Source: Pseudomonas azerbaijanoccidentalis
GTDB taxonomy: Bacteria > Pseudomonadota > Gammaproteobacteria > Pseudomonadales > Pseudomonadaceae
NCBI RefSeq assembly: GCF_019145495.1
Contig: NZ_JAHSTU010000006.1
Location: 124,001-188,000, forward strand
Length of the DNA stretch: 64,000 nt
Direction of reading: 5' to 3'
The first letter of the stretch is position 1, and each line of letters begins with the position of its first letter. The translations under genes and the position numbers were made by a program. A model generated the notes under the pieces. The model ran no database searches, was not told the DNA's origin, and saw nothing but the letters and a program-made list of their open reading frames with translations. Shown one piece after another: positions 8,376 to 16,643 of this stretch.

Positions 8376-9014
8376 CTAGAACTCCCTGGCCAGCGCGAGC
8401 AAGCGCTGTTCGGCCTCGGCGGCGGAGACGGCGAACGTGCGCGCCTCGGACTCCTCGCCCTCGGCCGCGACCACCGTCACGTCGGTGATGCCCATGAAAC
8501 CCAGCGCGGTACGCAATAATGGATCGGCATGATTCATCGCCTCCAGTTCACCGCCGGGGCCAAAACCGAAGCCGCCGCGACTGGTGACGATCAATGCCTT
8601 TTTACCGTGCACCAGCGGTTCGTACTGGGCCACACCGTTGTCCAGTGTGTGATTGAAGGTCAGGCCGAGCCGCACGATCTGATCGATCCAGGCCTTCAAG
8701 CCGCTCGGCACGCTGAAGTTGTGCATCGGTGTGGAGATCACCAGCACATCGTGCCCAAGCAATTCGCCCACCAGTTCATCACTGAAGGCCAGATCCGCCT
8801 GCATCGACAATGGCCGGGCCTGTGGTTCGGGATAAAAAGCAGCCGCTACAAATGCTTCGTTGACCGGTGGAATCAACGCCCGCCCCACTTCGCGACGGGT
8901 CAACTGCGCGTGCGGATTGCCCGCCTGCAACGCCGAAAGAAATACTTCGGCCAAACGCCGGGAATGGGAACGCTCGCCCCGTGGACTGGCATGAACAGCA
9001 AGAATTTTACTCAT
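8376..9014 (-). CDS. azoR: FMN-dependent NADH-azoreductase
   Basis: A 212-residue flavodoxin-like quinone/azo reductase. MSKILAVHASPRGERSHSR is the N-terminal FMN phosphate-binding loop; STPMHNFSVPSGLKAWIDQIVR and SRGGFGFGPGG are the standard AzoR flavin and dimer-interface segments. It reduces quinones and azo dyes with NAD(P)H. The start at 9014 follows GAGGAG at ideal spacing; the longer frame to 9041 has none. It is the first gene of an operon with the SMR exporter and is divergent from a LysR regulator, which suggests a response to electrophilic or toxic aromatic compounds. Confidence 0.9.
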   Translation of the reverse strand: MSKILAVHASPRGERSHSRRLAEVFLSALQAGNPHAQLTRREVGRALIPPVNEAFVAAAFYPEPQARPLSMQADLAFSDELVGELLGHDVLVISTPMHNFSVPSGLKAWIDQIVRLGLTFNHTLDNGVAQYEPLVHGKKALIVTSRGGFGFGPGGELEAMNHADPLLRTALGFMGITDVTVVAAEGEESEARTFAVSAAEAEQRLLALAREF

Positions 9015-9136
9015 CTGAATCTCCTCAAGGGCTACACTCAAACTGCTTGTGGCTTGCAGCTTGAAGCTCGTAGCTGCTCCACTTCAAATGAGCAAAAATC
9101 AGTCTGGATGAATCTATTTCATCCGTGGAGTTTTCA

Positions 9137-10081
9137 ATGTTTGCCTCGTTGCCGCTAACTGCCTTGCGCGCCTTTGAATCAGCCTCGCGCCTTCTGAGCT
9201 TCAAGGCTGCGGCCGAAGAACTGTCGGTGACACCGACTGCGGTGTCTCATCAGATTCGCTCACTGGAAACCTGGCTCGGGGTGCCGCTGTTCGAGCGCTT
9301 GCCGCGACGGGTGCGCCTGACGGAATGCGGCGAACGCTTGTTCCACAGCCTGCACGGGGCTTTTCTCGATGTGGCGCAAAGCGTCGACACCCTCAGGCCG
9401 CAACGCAGCGGAACCCATCTGACCCTCTCCACCACCGCCGCCTTCGCCGCCCTCTGGCTGGTGCCACGGCTGGGACGCTTCTACGCCCGGCATCCGACCA
9501 TCAATGTTCGCCTGGACACCCACTGCGAAGTCATCGACCTGCACCAGGACGCCAGCGTCGACCTGGTGGTGCGCTACAGCCTGGATGACTATCCGAACCT
9601 ATACGGGTTGTGCCTGTTCGATGAGTCCTTTGGCGTCTACGGCTCGCCGGAACAAGTGGCGCAGGCGACCCGGCGCACGCCAACATTGATCAGCGTGCAC
9701 TGGCACAACTCCAAGCTCTATGCCCACGGCTGGGAAACCTGGTGTGCGCAGTCCGGCGAGACCTGGCTGAGCGGCCAACCCGCCGTGCGCGAATACGACG
9801 AAGAGCATTACGCCCTGCAAGCGGCGATTGCCGGGCAAGGCCTGGTGTTGGCGAGCAACATTCTGGTATCGGAAAGTGTGGCCAGCGGGTTGTTGGTGCC
9901 CTATCGGGGCGACGTGCAGGTGGATGGCGCCGGTTACAGCGCGCTGTGTGTGCCGGGACGTGAGCGGCATCCGCCGGTGCGGGCGTTTTTTGCATGGCTC
10001 AGAGAGGAGGCGTTGGGGTCCGGACTGACGCCAAGATCGCAGCCTGCGGCAGTTCCTACAGAAAACCCCCTTCCCCTGTAG
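9137..10081 (+). CDS. LysR-family regulator (GcvA-like) with a REP-encoded C-terminus
   Basis: A 314-residue LysR-type regulator. The winged HTH (residues ~5-64, LTALRAFESASRLLSFKAAA, then TAVSHQIRSLE) precedes an effector-binding domain (~90-295). GGAG seven bases before the ATG at 9137 fixes the start. It is divergent from azoR-SMR, its probable target. The reading frame runs into a family A REP pair: the last ~16 codons (PRSQPAAVPTENPLPL) and the TAG stop are REP sequence, so the natural stop was probably lost by REP insertion or deletion at the 3' end. Confidence 0.88.
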   Translation: MFASLPLTALRAFESASRLLSFKAAAEELSVTPTAVSHQIRSLETWLGVPLFERLPRRVRLTECGERLFHSLHGAFLDVAQSVDTLRPQRSGTHLTLSTTAAFAALWLVPRLGRFYARHPTINVRLDTHCEVIDLHQDASVDLVVRYSLDDYPNLYGLCLFDESFGVYGSPEQVAQATRRTPTLISVHWHNSKLYAHGWETWCAQSGETWLSGQPAVREYDEEHYALQAAIAGQGLVLASNILVSESVASGLLVPYRGDVQVDGAGYSALCVPGRERHPPVRAFFAWLREEALGSGLTPRSQPAAVPTENPLPL

Positions 10082-10106
10082 GAACTGCGAAGGCTGCGAT
10101 CTTTTG
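10033..10106. repeat. REP pair, family A, overlapping the 3' end of a LysR gene
   Basis: AAGATCGCAGCCTGCGGCAG and the inverted arm CTGTAGGAACTGCGAAGGCT-GCGATC surround a spacer of about 12 bp. The left arm, spacer and stop codon lie inside the coding frame ending at 10081. The right arm touches the end of the AsmA gene at 10109. Confidence 0.85.
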
Positions 10107-10108
10107 AT

Positions 10109-12184
10109 CTACCGGGTTGGCTTGACGGTCACCGGCGCCTTGCCCGACTTCATCTGCTCCAGCAACGGCGCACACTGGTTCGGCTCGCCACCGCTCGGCG
10201 CTACCAGCGCCAGCAAACCCGCCGCCGGTGCAGCAATCACGCCCAGCGCAACCATCCCGGCGCCGCGCAACATCAATGGCACTGCCTTCACGCCTGCATC
10301 GGGCTTGATGAATTTGCCCCGCACGTACAGTGGCGAACGCAGCGAAATCAAGCGCCAGCCCTTGGATTCCGGGGTGATGGTCAGGTCAAGCTGCTCGGTG
10401 GCCATGTTCGCCGTGCCGTCGATATAGATGATCGCGTTCTCGGTATCGAAAACGAACAACCGCGTGGTTGCCAGACCGCTCTTGATGTCGAAGTCGGACG
10501 CCGCGCAATTGATCTTCACTTCCTTGTCGCCAAAGATTTTGCCAACCACATAGTTGCCCACGTTCAATCCGGCCAACTCCATCAGCTCTCGACTGATGGC
10601 ACCGTCGTTGATCAGCATTTTCAGATTGCCGTTGGCGCTGCCCAGCAGTTTGGCCACGGAATTGCCGCGCCCACTAATGTCGGCATCGCCATTGAGCTCA
10701 CCGAAACTGGTTTTCATCGGTTCGAAGGTCGGGAACAACTGCTTGAGCTTGAAGCCGCGAGCGGTCAGTTTCGCCCGCCCTTCCAGAGGTTCGGTGCGAC
10801 CGTTGAGGCGAATCTGCGCATCCAGCTTGCCGCCCGCCACGCCGAAGCGCAGAGGCTCGAGACTGAGCACGCCATCGGTCAGCACCAGGTGCGTATAGAG
10901 ATCGTTGAACGGCAATTTCTCGCTGTGGACGATGCGTTTGCCGGTGAACTCGACGTCAGCGTCCATATCGCGCCAGCGTTCGGTCTTGAATTCTTCGACC
11001 GGCAGCACTTTGTCCGGCGGTTGCTTGCTTTCGCCGCCCCGGGCTTTTTGCTTGGCATTGGAGTCGGCGCCGATCAACGGCGCCAGGTCGGCAAACAGCA
11101 GTTGATTGGACAGCAGTGAACCGCTGAGTTTGGGGCGTGGCTGACCCGCGACGTAGGTCAAGTTGCCATGGATGTCACTTTCGCCAATCTTGCCGTTGAA
11201 TTCTTCATAGCGGAACACCGCGCCCCCTGGCTCATGCAGCTTGGCGATCAGGTGCCCGTCGGTGGCATACGGTGGCGTGTCCGGCAGGGTTACGCCGGTC
11301 AACGGGTAGAGATTACCCAGGCTGGTGCCGGCCAGTTTAAGCCGCAGGTCCAGCGCACCGAGGTTCATCGGGTCGGTCAGGGTGCCCGCCAGCTCGACAC
11401 GGGTGTCGCCGATCTTCGCCTGCGCCTGCAGCGGGAAGGGCCGAGTCGCGTCCTGCAACGCCAGCAAGCCGCCGATTTTGCCGTCGCCCGCCAGTTTCTC
11501 GCCGTGGTATTGGCCTTTGACCTTCAGGCCAAACGCATAGTCCATGGGGGCGGCGCCTTTCTCAGAGGCGTTTTTCGCAGCTTTGTCACCGACGATGTCA
11601 CTGAAGGGAATCGGTTTGCCCAGCGGGTCGATCAGCAGGTCGAGTTGTGTCTTCAGGTTTTGATCGTCGAGGGTGACATGGCCCTTGTCGAAGCCGATTG
11701 CACCAATGTCCACGACCCATGGCGAAGGCTCGGCGTCGGGGTCTTTGGGGTCGAACTTGAACACCCAGTTGGCACGGCCGTCAGCCAGACGCTGCAGTTG
11801 CGCATTGGGTTCCGTGAGGTCAATGCGCGGGATGACGACCCGCTGCGTCAGCAAGGCCAACGGCGAAATGCGCAGTTCAACCCGCTTGAGGCTGGCCATC
11901 TGCGGCGTCTTCGACCAGTCGGGGTTGCCGAGGGTCAGGTCTTCGGCCACGACATGCGGCCACGGCACCCAGGCACGCCAGCCGCCCTCGTCGAGCTCGC
12001 GCCGCCAGATCACCGCCAGGTTGCCGTTGATGGAGAACGGCCGATGCAGTTCTTCGGAGACTTTGGCGTTGAGCGGTGGCTTGATCCGGTTCCAGTCGAA
12101 AAACACGATGATCAGCACCAGCACGGCCAGCAATACAACGAGGCTGACCATGGTCCAGGCGAGAATTCTACGGGTGCGCGTCAT
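10109..12184 (-). CDS. AsmA-family envelope protein
   Basis: A 691-residue protein anchored by one N-terminal membrane helix (about residues 8-30, ILAWTMVSLVVLLAVLVLIIVFF). Then follow the AsmA N-terminal domain (NRIKPPLNAKVSEELHRPFSINGN) and a long beta-rich periplasmic body ending in the AsmA C-terminal domain (LNGDADISGRGNSVAKLLGSANG). AsmA proteins are related to chorein-type bridge proteins implicated in phospholipid transport between inner and outer membranes. The start at 12184 has GGAGC upstream; the frame to 12229 is an overcall. It is convergent with the LysR gene and probably monocistronic. Confidence 0.88.
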   Translation of the reverse strand: MTRTRRILAWTMVSLVVLLAVLVLIIVFFDWNRIKPPLNAKVSEELHRPFSINGNLAVIWRRELDEGGWRAWVPWPHVVAEDLTLGNPDWSKTPQMASLKRVELRISPLALLTQRVVIPRIDLTEPNAQLQRLADGRANWVFKFDPKDPDAEPSPWVVDIGAIGFDKGHVTLDDQNLKTQLDLLIDPLGKPIPFSDIVGDKAAKNASEKGAAPMDYAFGLKVKGQYHGEKLAGDGKIGGLLALQDATRPFPLQAQAKIGDTRVELAGTLTDPMNLGALDLRLKLAGTSLGNLYPLTGVTLPDTPPYATDGHLIAKLHEPGGAVFRYEEFNGKIGESDIHGNLTYVAGQPRPKLSGSLLSNQLLFADLAPLIGADSNAKQKARGGESKQPPDKVLPVEEFKTERWRDMDADVEFTGKRIVHSEKLPFNDLYTHLVLTDGVLSLEPLRFGVAGGKLDAQIRLNGRTEPLEGRAKLTARGFKLKQLFPTFEPMKTSFGELNGDADISGRGNSVAKLLGSANGNLKMLINDGAISRELMELAGLNVGNYVVGKIFGDKEVKINCAASDFDIKSGLATTRLFVFDTENAIIYIDGTANMATEQLDLTITPESKGWRLISLRSPLYVRGKFIKPDAGVKAVPLMLRGAGMVALGVIAAPAAGLLALVAPSGGEPNQCAPLLEQMKSGKAPVTVKPTR

Positions 12185-12571
12185 TGCACAAAGCTCCTGA
12201 TACGACTGAGCGCCCGGACTGCGACGCACATGAGAAACGCTGAGCCAAAACCGGCCCGCTATGGAATCTACGACTGAAAAACGGCCGGCAGGTTTAATCG
12301 AATCACCGATTTTGCCCCATTCGCCCCCTCCCTTGCCGCTCTCTTTCCCTCCATGGCGTTACCGGCCCCGCACTTTTGCGTGGCGCGAGTGAGTCGAAAA
12401 TACCCACCTCGGTGCAAAAGCAACGGCCGTAAAGGCCCGGTTTACAAGGCCTGCAGAGAACAATCAATTCCGTTGATTATTAACATTGCGTTTATGAACT
12501 TTTATATCGACTTATCGAGAGTAGCATTGCCCTCGTACCCAATTTATCGCCCTCCTACGGAGCACCCCATC
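12185..12571. other. 387-bp divergent intergenic region
   Basis: The region separates asmA (minus) from the repeat protein (plus). The 100 bp before the plus-strand gene are strikingly A+T-rich (about 12465-12525), as expected of a strong promoter region, but no confident -35/-10 pair was placed. No gene is visible; an open frame from 12353 is the unsupported upstream extension of the repeat-protein frame. Confidence 0.5.
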
Positions 12572-13027
12572 ATGAAACGCCAATTACTGCTTAGCCTTAC
12601 CCTCTCAATGCTGGCCAGCACGGCTTTTGCCCTGCCAGCCGCCGAACAAGCCACGCCACAAGCTAAAGACCATCACTCGGTGTTCAGCCAAACCGTCGCT
12701 GCCGATGGTTCCGATCGCACCCCGGGCCAAACCCTGGCTGAAGGTGGTAACGATCGCCTGAAAGAAAAAGGTCTGCTCACTGAAGACGGCTACGACAAAA
12801 CCCCACAAGGTCAAGCTGTTGCCGCTGATGGTTCCGACCGTACTCCGGGCCAAACCCTTGCCGCTGACGGTTCCGATCGCACCCCTGGCCAAACCCTCGC
12901 CGCTGATGGTTCGGACCGCACTCCAGGCCAAACCCTTGCCGCTGACGGTTCCGATCGCACCCCTGGCCAAACCTTGGCTGAAGGCGGTGGTGACCGTGTC
13001 ATCGAACGCAACAGTGCTGTGAGCTAA
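12572..13027 (+). CDS. secreted protein with 13-residue tandem repeats (phage infection protein-like)
   Basis: A 151-residue exported protein. The signal peptide MKRQLLLSLTLSMLASTAFA (1-20) is followed by a mature chain built of degenerate [AE][ADE]DGSDRTPGQTLA motifs. Four consecutive copies of 13 residues sit at 12821-12976, flanked by diverged copies (EGGNDR, TEDGYDKTPQGQ, EGGGDR). CGGAG upstream supports the start. Similar small Asp/Gly-repeat proteins of Pseudomonas are often labelled 'phage infection protein', but I know of no demonstrated function. The DGSDRT units could bind a cation, which is inference. A strong terminator follows. Confidence 0.75.
   Translation: MKRQLLLSLTLSMLASTAFALPAAEQATPQAKDHHSVFSQTVAADGSDRTPGQTLAEGGNDRLKEKGLLTEDGYDKTPQGQAVAADGSDRTPGQTLAADGSDRTPGQTLAADGSDRTPGQTLAADGSDRTPGQTLAEGGGDRVIERNSAVS
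12821..12976 (+). repeat. 39-bp tandem repeat, four copies, in frame
   Basis: Units at 12821-12859, 12860-12898, 12899-12937 and 12938-12976 all encode AADGSDRTPGQTL. Units 2 and 4 are nearly identical in DNA while units 1 and 3 carry different synonymous codons, which points to a recent 78-bp (two-unit) duplication. Confidence 0.9.
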
Positions 13028-13043
13028 GCCCATGGCGGCCCTG

Positions 13044-13074
13044 AAAAAAAGCCCAATCACCGGATTGGGCTTTT
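13044..13074 (+). terminator. rho-independent terminator of the repeat-protein gene
   Basis: The stem AAGCCCAATC / GATTGGGCTT has a 4-base loop (ACCG) and ends in a run of T; the A-rich upstream arm could make it work in both directions. Confidence 0.85.
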
Positions 13075-13200
13075 GACTTTCTGGATGTTCCGTTTGTAGA
13101 AGTCGCGTACCTCCCCGCTCGATCTCCCTATCCTCGTTCGACGCCAGCAAAGCCGATTTGCTAGAGTGCGCCGCTGTCCTCCTTTAGAAAACACCCTGCG

Positions 13201-13833
13201 ATGCTGCCCCGCGCCGAACAGAAACAACAAACCCGCAACGCCCTGATGGACGCTGCCCGTCATTTGATGGAAGGCGGCCGAGGATTCGGCAGCCTGAGCC
13301 TGCGCGAAGTGGCGAAAACCGCCGGGATCGTGCCCACCGGTTTCTATCGGCATTTCGCCGATATGGATGAACTGGGCCTGGTGCTGGTCAGCGAAGTGGG
13401 CCAGACCTTCCGCGAAACGATTCGCCTGGTGCGGCACAACGAGTTCGTCATGGGCGGAATTATTGATGCGTCGGTGCGGATCTTCCTCGATGTGGTCAGC
13501 GCCAACCGTTCGCAATTCCTGTTTCTGGCCCGCGAACAGTACGGTGGCTCGCTGCCGGTGCGCCAGGCGATTGGCCGCCTGCGCGAAAACATCAGCTCGG
13601 ACCTCGCGGCGGACCTGTCGCTGATGCCGAAACTGCAACACCTGGATATTGCCGGCCTGAGCGTGATGGCCGACCTGATCGTCAAAAGCGTGTTCGCCAC
13701 GCTGCCCGACATCATCGACCCACCGGCCGAGGCATTGCCTGAGCACCTGACGCCACAGGCAAAAATCACCCAGCAGCTGCGCTTTATCTTTATCGGTCTC
13801 AAACATTGGCAAGGCCTGGGCAGCACCGAGTAA
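13201..13833 (+). CDS. desT: TetR-family regulator, DesT/FabR-like
   Basis: A 210-residue TetR protein. The N-terminal HTH (about 9-58: FGSLSLREVAKTAGIVPTGFYRHFADMDELG) precedes a helical ligand domain with REQYGGSLPVRQAI. By recollection it closely resembles P. aeruginosa DesT, which senses the saturated/unsaturated acyl-CoA ratio and controls the desCB desaturase genes. The position immediately before ureE matches the P. aeruginosa PA4890-PA4893 order. Here the desCB genes are not adjacent; upstream lies the repeat protein. The family is certain and the DesT assignment probable. Confidence 0.8.
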   Translation: MLPRAEQKQQTRNALMDAARHLMEGGRGFGSLSLREVAKTAGIVPTGFYRHFADMDELGLVLVSEVGQTFRETIRLVRHNEFVMGGIIDASVRIFLDVVSANRSQFLFLAREQYGGSLPVRQAIGRLRENISSDLAADLSLMPKLQHLDIAGLSVMADLIVKSVFATLPDIIDPPAEALPEHLTPQAKITQQLRFIFIGLKHWQGLGSTE

Positions 13834-13864
13834 CGCCGTCAGCTCCAACAGAGAAATGCATTCC

Positions 13865-13896
13865 CTGTAGGAGCTGCCGAAGGCTGCGATCTTTTT
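13865..13896. repeat. single REP unit, family A
   Basis: One arm only: CTGTAGGAGCTGCCGAAGGC continuing TGCGATCTTTTTGG. No inverted partner lies within 100 bp. It is between the desT-like gene and ureE. Confidence 0.75.
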
Positions 13897-14065
13897 GGTG
13901 CGCTACAAATTAGTGCATACCAAAACCGAAGCGCACCAACTTCAAACAAAAATCTCAGCGCATAGCAACTCGCCCTACCCCTCCTTCAGGCATTTTCTAC
14001 GCATCACGCCGATTGGCAAGGCCCTTGCTCTAGCCACTGCATTGTCCATTGCTGGAAGCTTTCCG

Positions 14066-14566
14066 ATGCTGGTGATTCATCGCAGAATCGACCCTCAGCC
14101 CGTTTGGGCCGCCGAGTTGCACCTGACCTTCGAAGCCCGGAGCAAAAGCCGTTTGCGCTGTTTCAGTGCCGAGGGCGAAGACGTCGGGTTGTTTTTGGAG
14201 CGCGGCCAGTCGCCACTGTACGACGGCGAATGTTTGCAGGCTGAAGACGGGCGCATCGTGCGCGTCTGTGCTCGCCCCGAACAACTGCTGCACGTCACCT
14301 GCGCCAACGCCTTCGAACTGACCCGCGCCGCGTATCACCTGGGTAATCGCCACGTTGCCCTGCAAGTTGGTGACGGCTGGCTGCGCCTGCTCGATGACTA
14401 CGTGCTCAAGGCCATGCTCGAACAACTGGGTGCCCACGCCGAGAACATCGAAGCGCCCTTCCAGCCGGAACACGGTGCCTACGGTGGCGGCCATCACCAT
14501 TCGCGTCACGGTGATGAAGACTTCAACTACCCACCCAAACTGCATCAGTTTGGCGTACGCCTATGA
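14066..14566 (+). CDS. ureE: urease accessory protein UreE (nickel metallochaperone)
   Basis: A 166-residue UreE. The N-terminal peptide-binding domain begins MLVIHRRIDPQPVWAAELHL; the central metal-binding domain contains HLGNRHVALQV; the C-terminal tail is His-rich (GGGHHHSRHGDEDF) for Ni2+ storage. UreE delivers nickel to the UreDFG-apourease complex. The ATG at 14066 has GGAAGC upstream; the 57 extra codons of the longer frame are not UreE-like. The ureF start overlaps its end by four bases (ATGA). The urease structural genes are not in this window. Confidence 0.92.
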   Translation: MLVIHRRIDPQPVWAAELHLTFEARSKSRLRCFSAEGEDVGLFLERGQSPLYDGECLQAEDGRIVRVCARPEQLLHVTCANAFELTRAAYHLGNRHVALQVGDGWLRLLDDYVLKAMLEQLGAHAENIEAPFQPEHGAYGGGHHHSRHGDEDFNYPPKLHQFGVRL

Positions 14567-15237
14567 ACCCCGCATGGGCGTTGCTGCGCCTGGCCAGTCC
14601 GCAATTGCCGATTGGCGGCTACAGCTATTCCCAAGGGCTGGAAATGGCGGTGGAAAACGGCCGCGTCCACGATCCCGACAGTGCGCGCCGCTGGATCAGT
14701 GACCAATTGCTGCTCAACCTCGCCCGCTTCGAGGCGCCATTGCTGCTCGCCCATTGCGCGGCCGCGACAGAGGAAAACTGGAGCGAGCTGCTGCAACGCT
14801 GCGAAGAGCACCGCGCCAGCCGGGAAACCCGTGAACTGCATCAAGAGAGCCGGCAAATGGGGTACTCGTTGCAGCAGCTGCTCAATGGCCTGCCGGAACT
14901 CGATACCGACGCTCGCGCCTTTCTTGAGCAACGCCCGGAGCCTCACCTGGCTTTGGGTTGGGCATTGGCGGCCCGCGCCTGGCAGATCAGCCCGCAGGAT
15001 GCGCTGGCCGCCTGGCTCTGGAGCTGGCTGGAAAACCAATTGGCGGTGCTGATGAAAACCCTGCCGCTGGGCCAGCAAGCCGCCCAACGCCTGACCAGCG
15101 AGTTGCTGCCGCTGCTGCAACAAGCCCAGCGGAGCGCCAGCCAGATCAACCCCGAACACTATGGCAGCGCCGCATTTGGCCTGTCCCTGGCGAGTATGGC
15201 CCACGAGCGCCAGTACAGCCGTCTGTTCCGTTCCTAG
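14563..15237 (+). CDS. ureF: urease accessory protein UreF
   Basis: A 224-residue all-helical UreF: LLRLASPQLPIGGYSYSQGLE is the family's N-terminal signature, and the conserved C-terminal region includes YGSAAFGLSLASMAHERQYSRLF. UreF acts as a GTPase-activating or gating factor for UreG in nickel insertion. It overlaps ureE by four bases, so the two are translationally coupled, and is followed 23 bp later by ureG. Confidence 0.93.
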   Translation: MNPAWALLRLASPQLPIGGYSYSQGLEMAVENGRVHDPDSARRWISDQLLLNLARFEAPLLLAHCAAATEENWSELLQRCEEHRASRETRELHQESRQMGYSLQQLLNGLPELDTDARAFLEQRPEPHLALGWALAARAWQISPQDALAAWLWSWLENQLAVLMKTLPLGQQAAQRLTSELLPLLQQAQRSASQINPEHYGSAAFGLSLASMAHERQYSRLFRS

Positions 15238-15260
15238 GGCCTTTTACTTTGGAGAGTCAC

Positions 15261-15875
15261 ATGAACACACAACCTCTGCGCGTCGGCATCGGCGGCCCCG
15301 TCGGCTCCGGCAAGACTGCCCTGACCCTGGCCCTGTGCCTGGCCCTGCGCGAACGCTACAACCTGGCCGTCGTGACTAACGATATCTATACCCGCGAAGA
15401 CGCCGATTTCCTGGTGCGCAACGAAGCCCTGGCGCCCGAGCGCATCATCGGCGTGGAAACCGGCGGTTGCCCGCACACGGCCATCCGCGAAGACGCTTCG
15501 ATCAACCTCGAAGCCGTGGATCAACTCAACCGGCGCTTTCCGGGCCTGGACCTGATCCTGGTGGAATCCGGTGGCGACAATCTGTCGGCCACCTTCAGCC
15601 CTGAACTGTCCGACCTGACCATCTACGTGATCGACGTTTCCGCGGGCGACAAGTTGCCACGCAAGGGTGGGCCGGGCATCTGCAAATCCGACCTGCTGGT
15701 GATCAATAAAATCGACCTGGCCCCCCTGGTGGGCGCCTCGCTGACCCTGATGGACAGCGACACCACCCGCATGCGCAACGGCAAGCCGTTCGTCTTCAGC
15801 AACCAGAAAACCGGCCAAGGCCTGGAAGACATCATTGCCTTCATAGAACGCCAAGGCTTGCTGACCGCAGCCTGA
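15261..15875 (+). CDS. ureG: urease accessory GTPase UreG
   Basis: A 204-residue SIMIBI GTPase. The P-loop is GGPVGSGKT (about 11-19), and the metal-binding Cys-Pro-His lies at about 70-72 (ETGGCPHTAIREDASIN). The ESGGDNL switch segment is present, and INKIDLAPLVGASL gives the NKxD specificity motif. It couples GTP hydrolysis to nickel transfer into urease. GGAGAG ten bases upstream fixes the ATG at 15261. Confidence 0.94.
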   Translation: MNTQPLRVGIGGPVGSGKTALTLALCLALRERYNLAVVTNDIYTREDADFLVRNEALAPERIIGVETGGCPHTAIREDASINLEAVDQLNRRFPGLDLILVESGGDNLSATFSPELSDLTIYVIDVSAGDKLPRKGGPGICKSDLLVINKIDLAPLVGASLTLMDSDTTRMRNGKPFVFSNQKTGQGLEDIIAFIERQGLLTAA

Positions 15876-15904
15876 TCGACATTTATCAACAAGGAAGCTT
15901 ATCC

Positions 15905-16477
15905 ATGACACTGAAACGCATCCTGGCCACCGTGGCCCTGTTGCTGACCCCTGCCCTCGCTTTCGCCCACCCGGGGCACGGCGACAATGGCTTGATCGCC
16001 GGTATCAGCCACCCGATCGGCGGCCTCGATCACTTGCTGGCGATGCTCGCGGTCGGCCTGTGGGCGGCACAACAAAAAGGCGCCGCACGCTGGGCGTTGC
16101 CGTGCACCTTCGTCGGGACCCTGTTGATCGGCGGCCTGCTGGGTTTTGAGGGCTTGAACCTGCCGGCGCTGGAAAGCGGGATTGCCGCCTCGGTGTTGGC
16201 GCTGGGCCTGGCGGTAGCGCTGGCGGTGCGTCCACCCTTGAGCCTGGCGGTGGGCGCGACCGCGTTGTTCGCCTTGTTCCACGGTGTGGCCCATGGCCTG
16301 GAGCTGCCCGACATGTCGAGCCCTTGGGCCTATGCTGTCGGGTTCGTGGCGGCGACGGCAGCATTGCATGGGTTGGGTTATGCGGTGGTGCGCGTGCTGC
16401 CGCAGGCGGCGGCGCCGTTCGTGCGGCTGGCGGGCGCGGCTTCGGCGGCGACCGGAGTGTGGTTGTTGGCGGGCTGA
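15905..16477 (+). CDS. HupE/UreJ-family membrane protein (probable nickel transport)
   Basis: A 190-residue protein with a cleavable-looking N-terminus (about 1-21, ending FAHPGHG) and about six further membrane helices. The HupE/UreJ signature HPIGGLDHLLAML is at 36-48 (His36, Asp42, His43 probable metal ligands). Family members supply nickel or cobalt to urease or hydrogenase. It lies 29 bp after ureG in the same orientation, so it is the last gene of ureEFG-ureJ. AAGGAAG lies upstream of the start. Confidence 0.88.
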   Translation: MTLKRILATVALLLTPALAFAHPGHGDNGLIAGISHPIGGLDHLLAMLAVGLWAAQQKGAARWALPCTFVGTLLIGGLLGFEGLNLPALESGIAASVLALGLAVALAVRPPLSLAVGATALFALFHGVAHGLELPDMSSPWAYAVGFVAATAALHGLGYAVVRVLPQAAAPFVRLAGAASAATGVWLLAG

Positions 16478-16500
16478 TTCTCTATTGCCTGAACTGGCCT

Positions 16501-16567
16501 CATCGATGGCAAGCCAGCTCCCACAAGGATTTGCACTTAACCTGTGGGAGCTGGCTTGCCAGCGATG
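16501..16567. repeat. REP pair, family B (GGCAAGCC variant)
   Basis: CATCGATGGCAAGCCAGCTC-CCACA and the inverted GTGGGAGCTGGCTTGCCAGC-GATG. The palindrome core is TGGCAAGCCA rather than CTAGCAGGCTAG. Confidence 0.85.
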
Positions 16568-16643
16568 ACGGCCTGACAGACACCACACCTCTCAGGCCTG
16601 ATAACATGTCGCGCAATCGACCCTGCCGTGACGACGCCAGCCA

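Noticed and set aside
12821..12976. CRISPR array
   Set aside because: The 39-bp units are contiguous, without spacers, in frame and inside a signal-peptide-bearing coding sequence.
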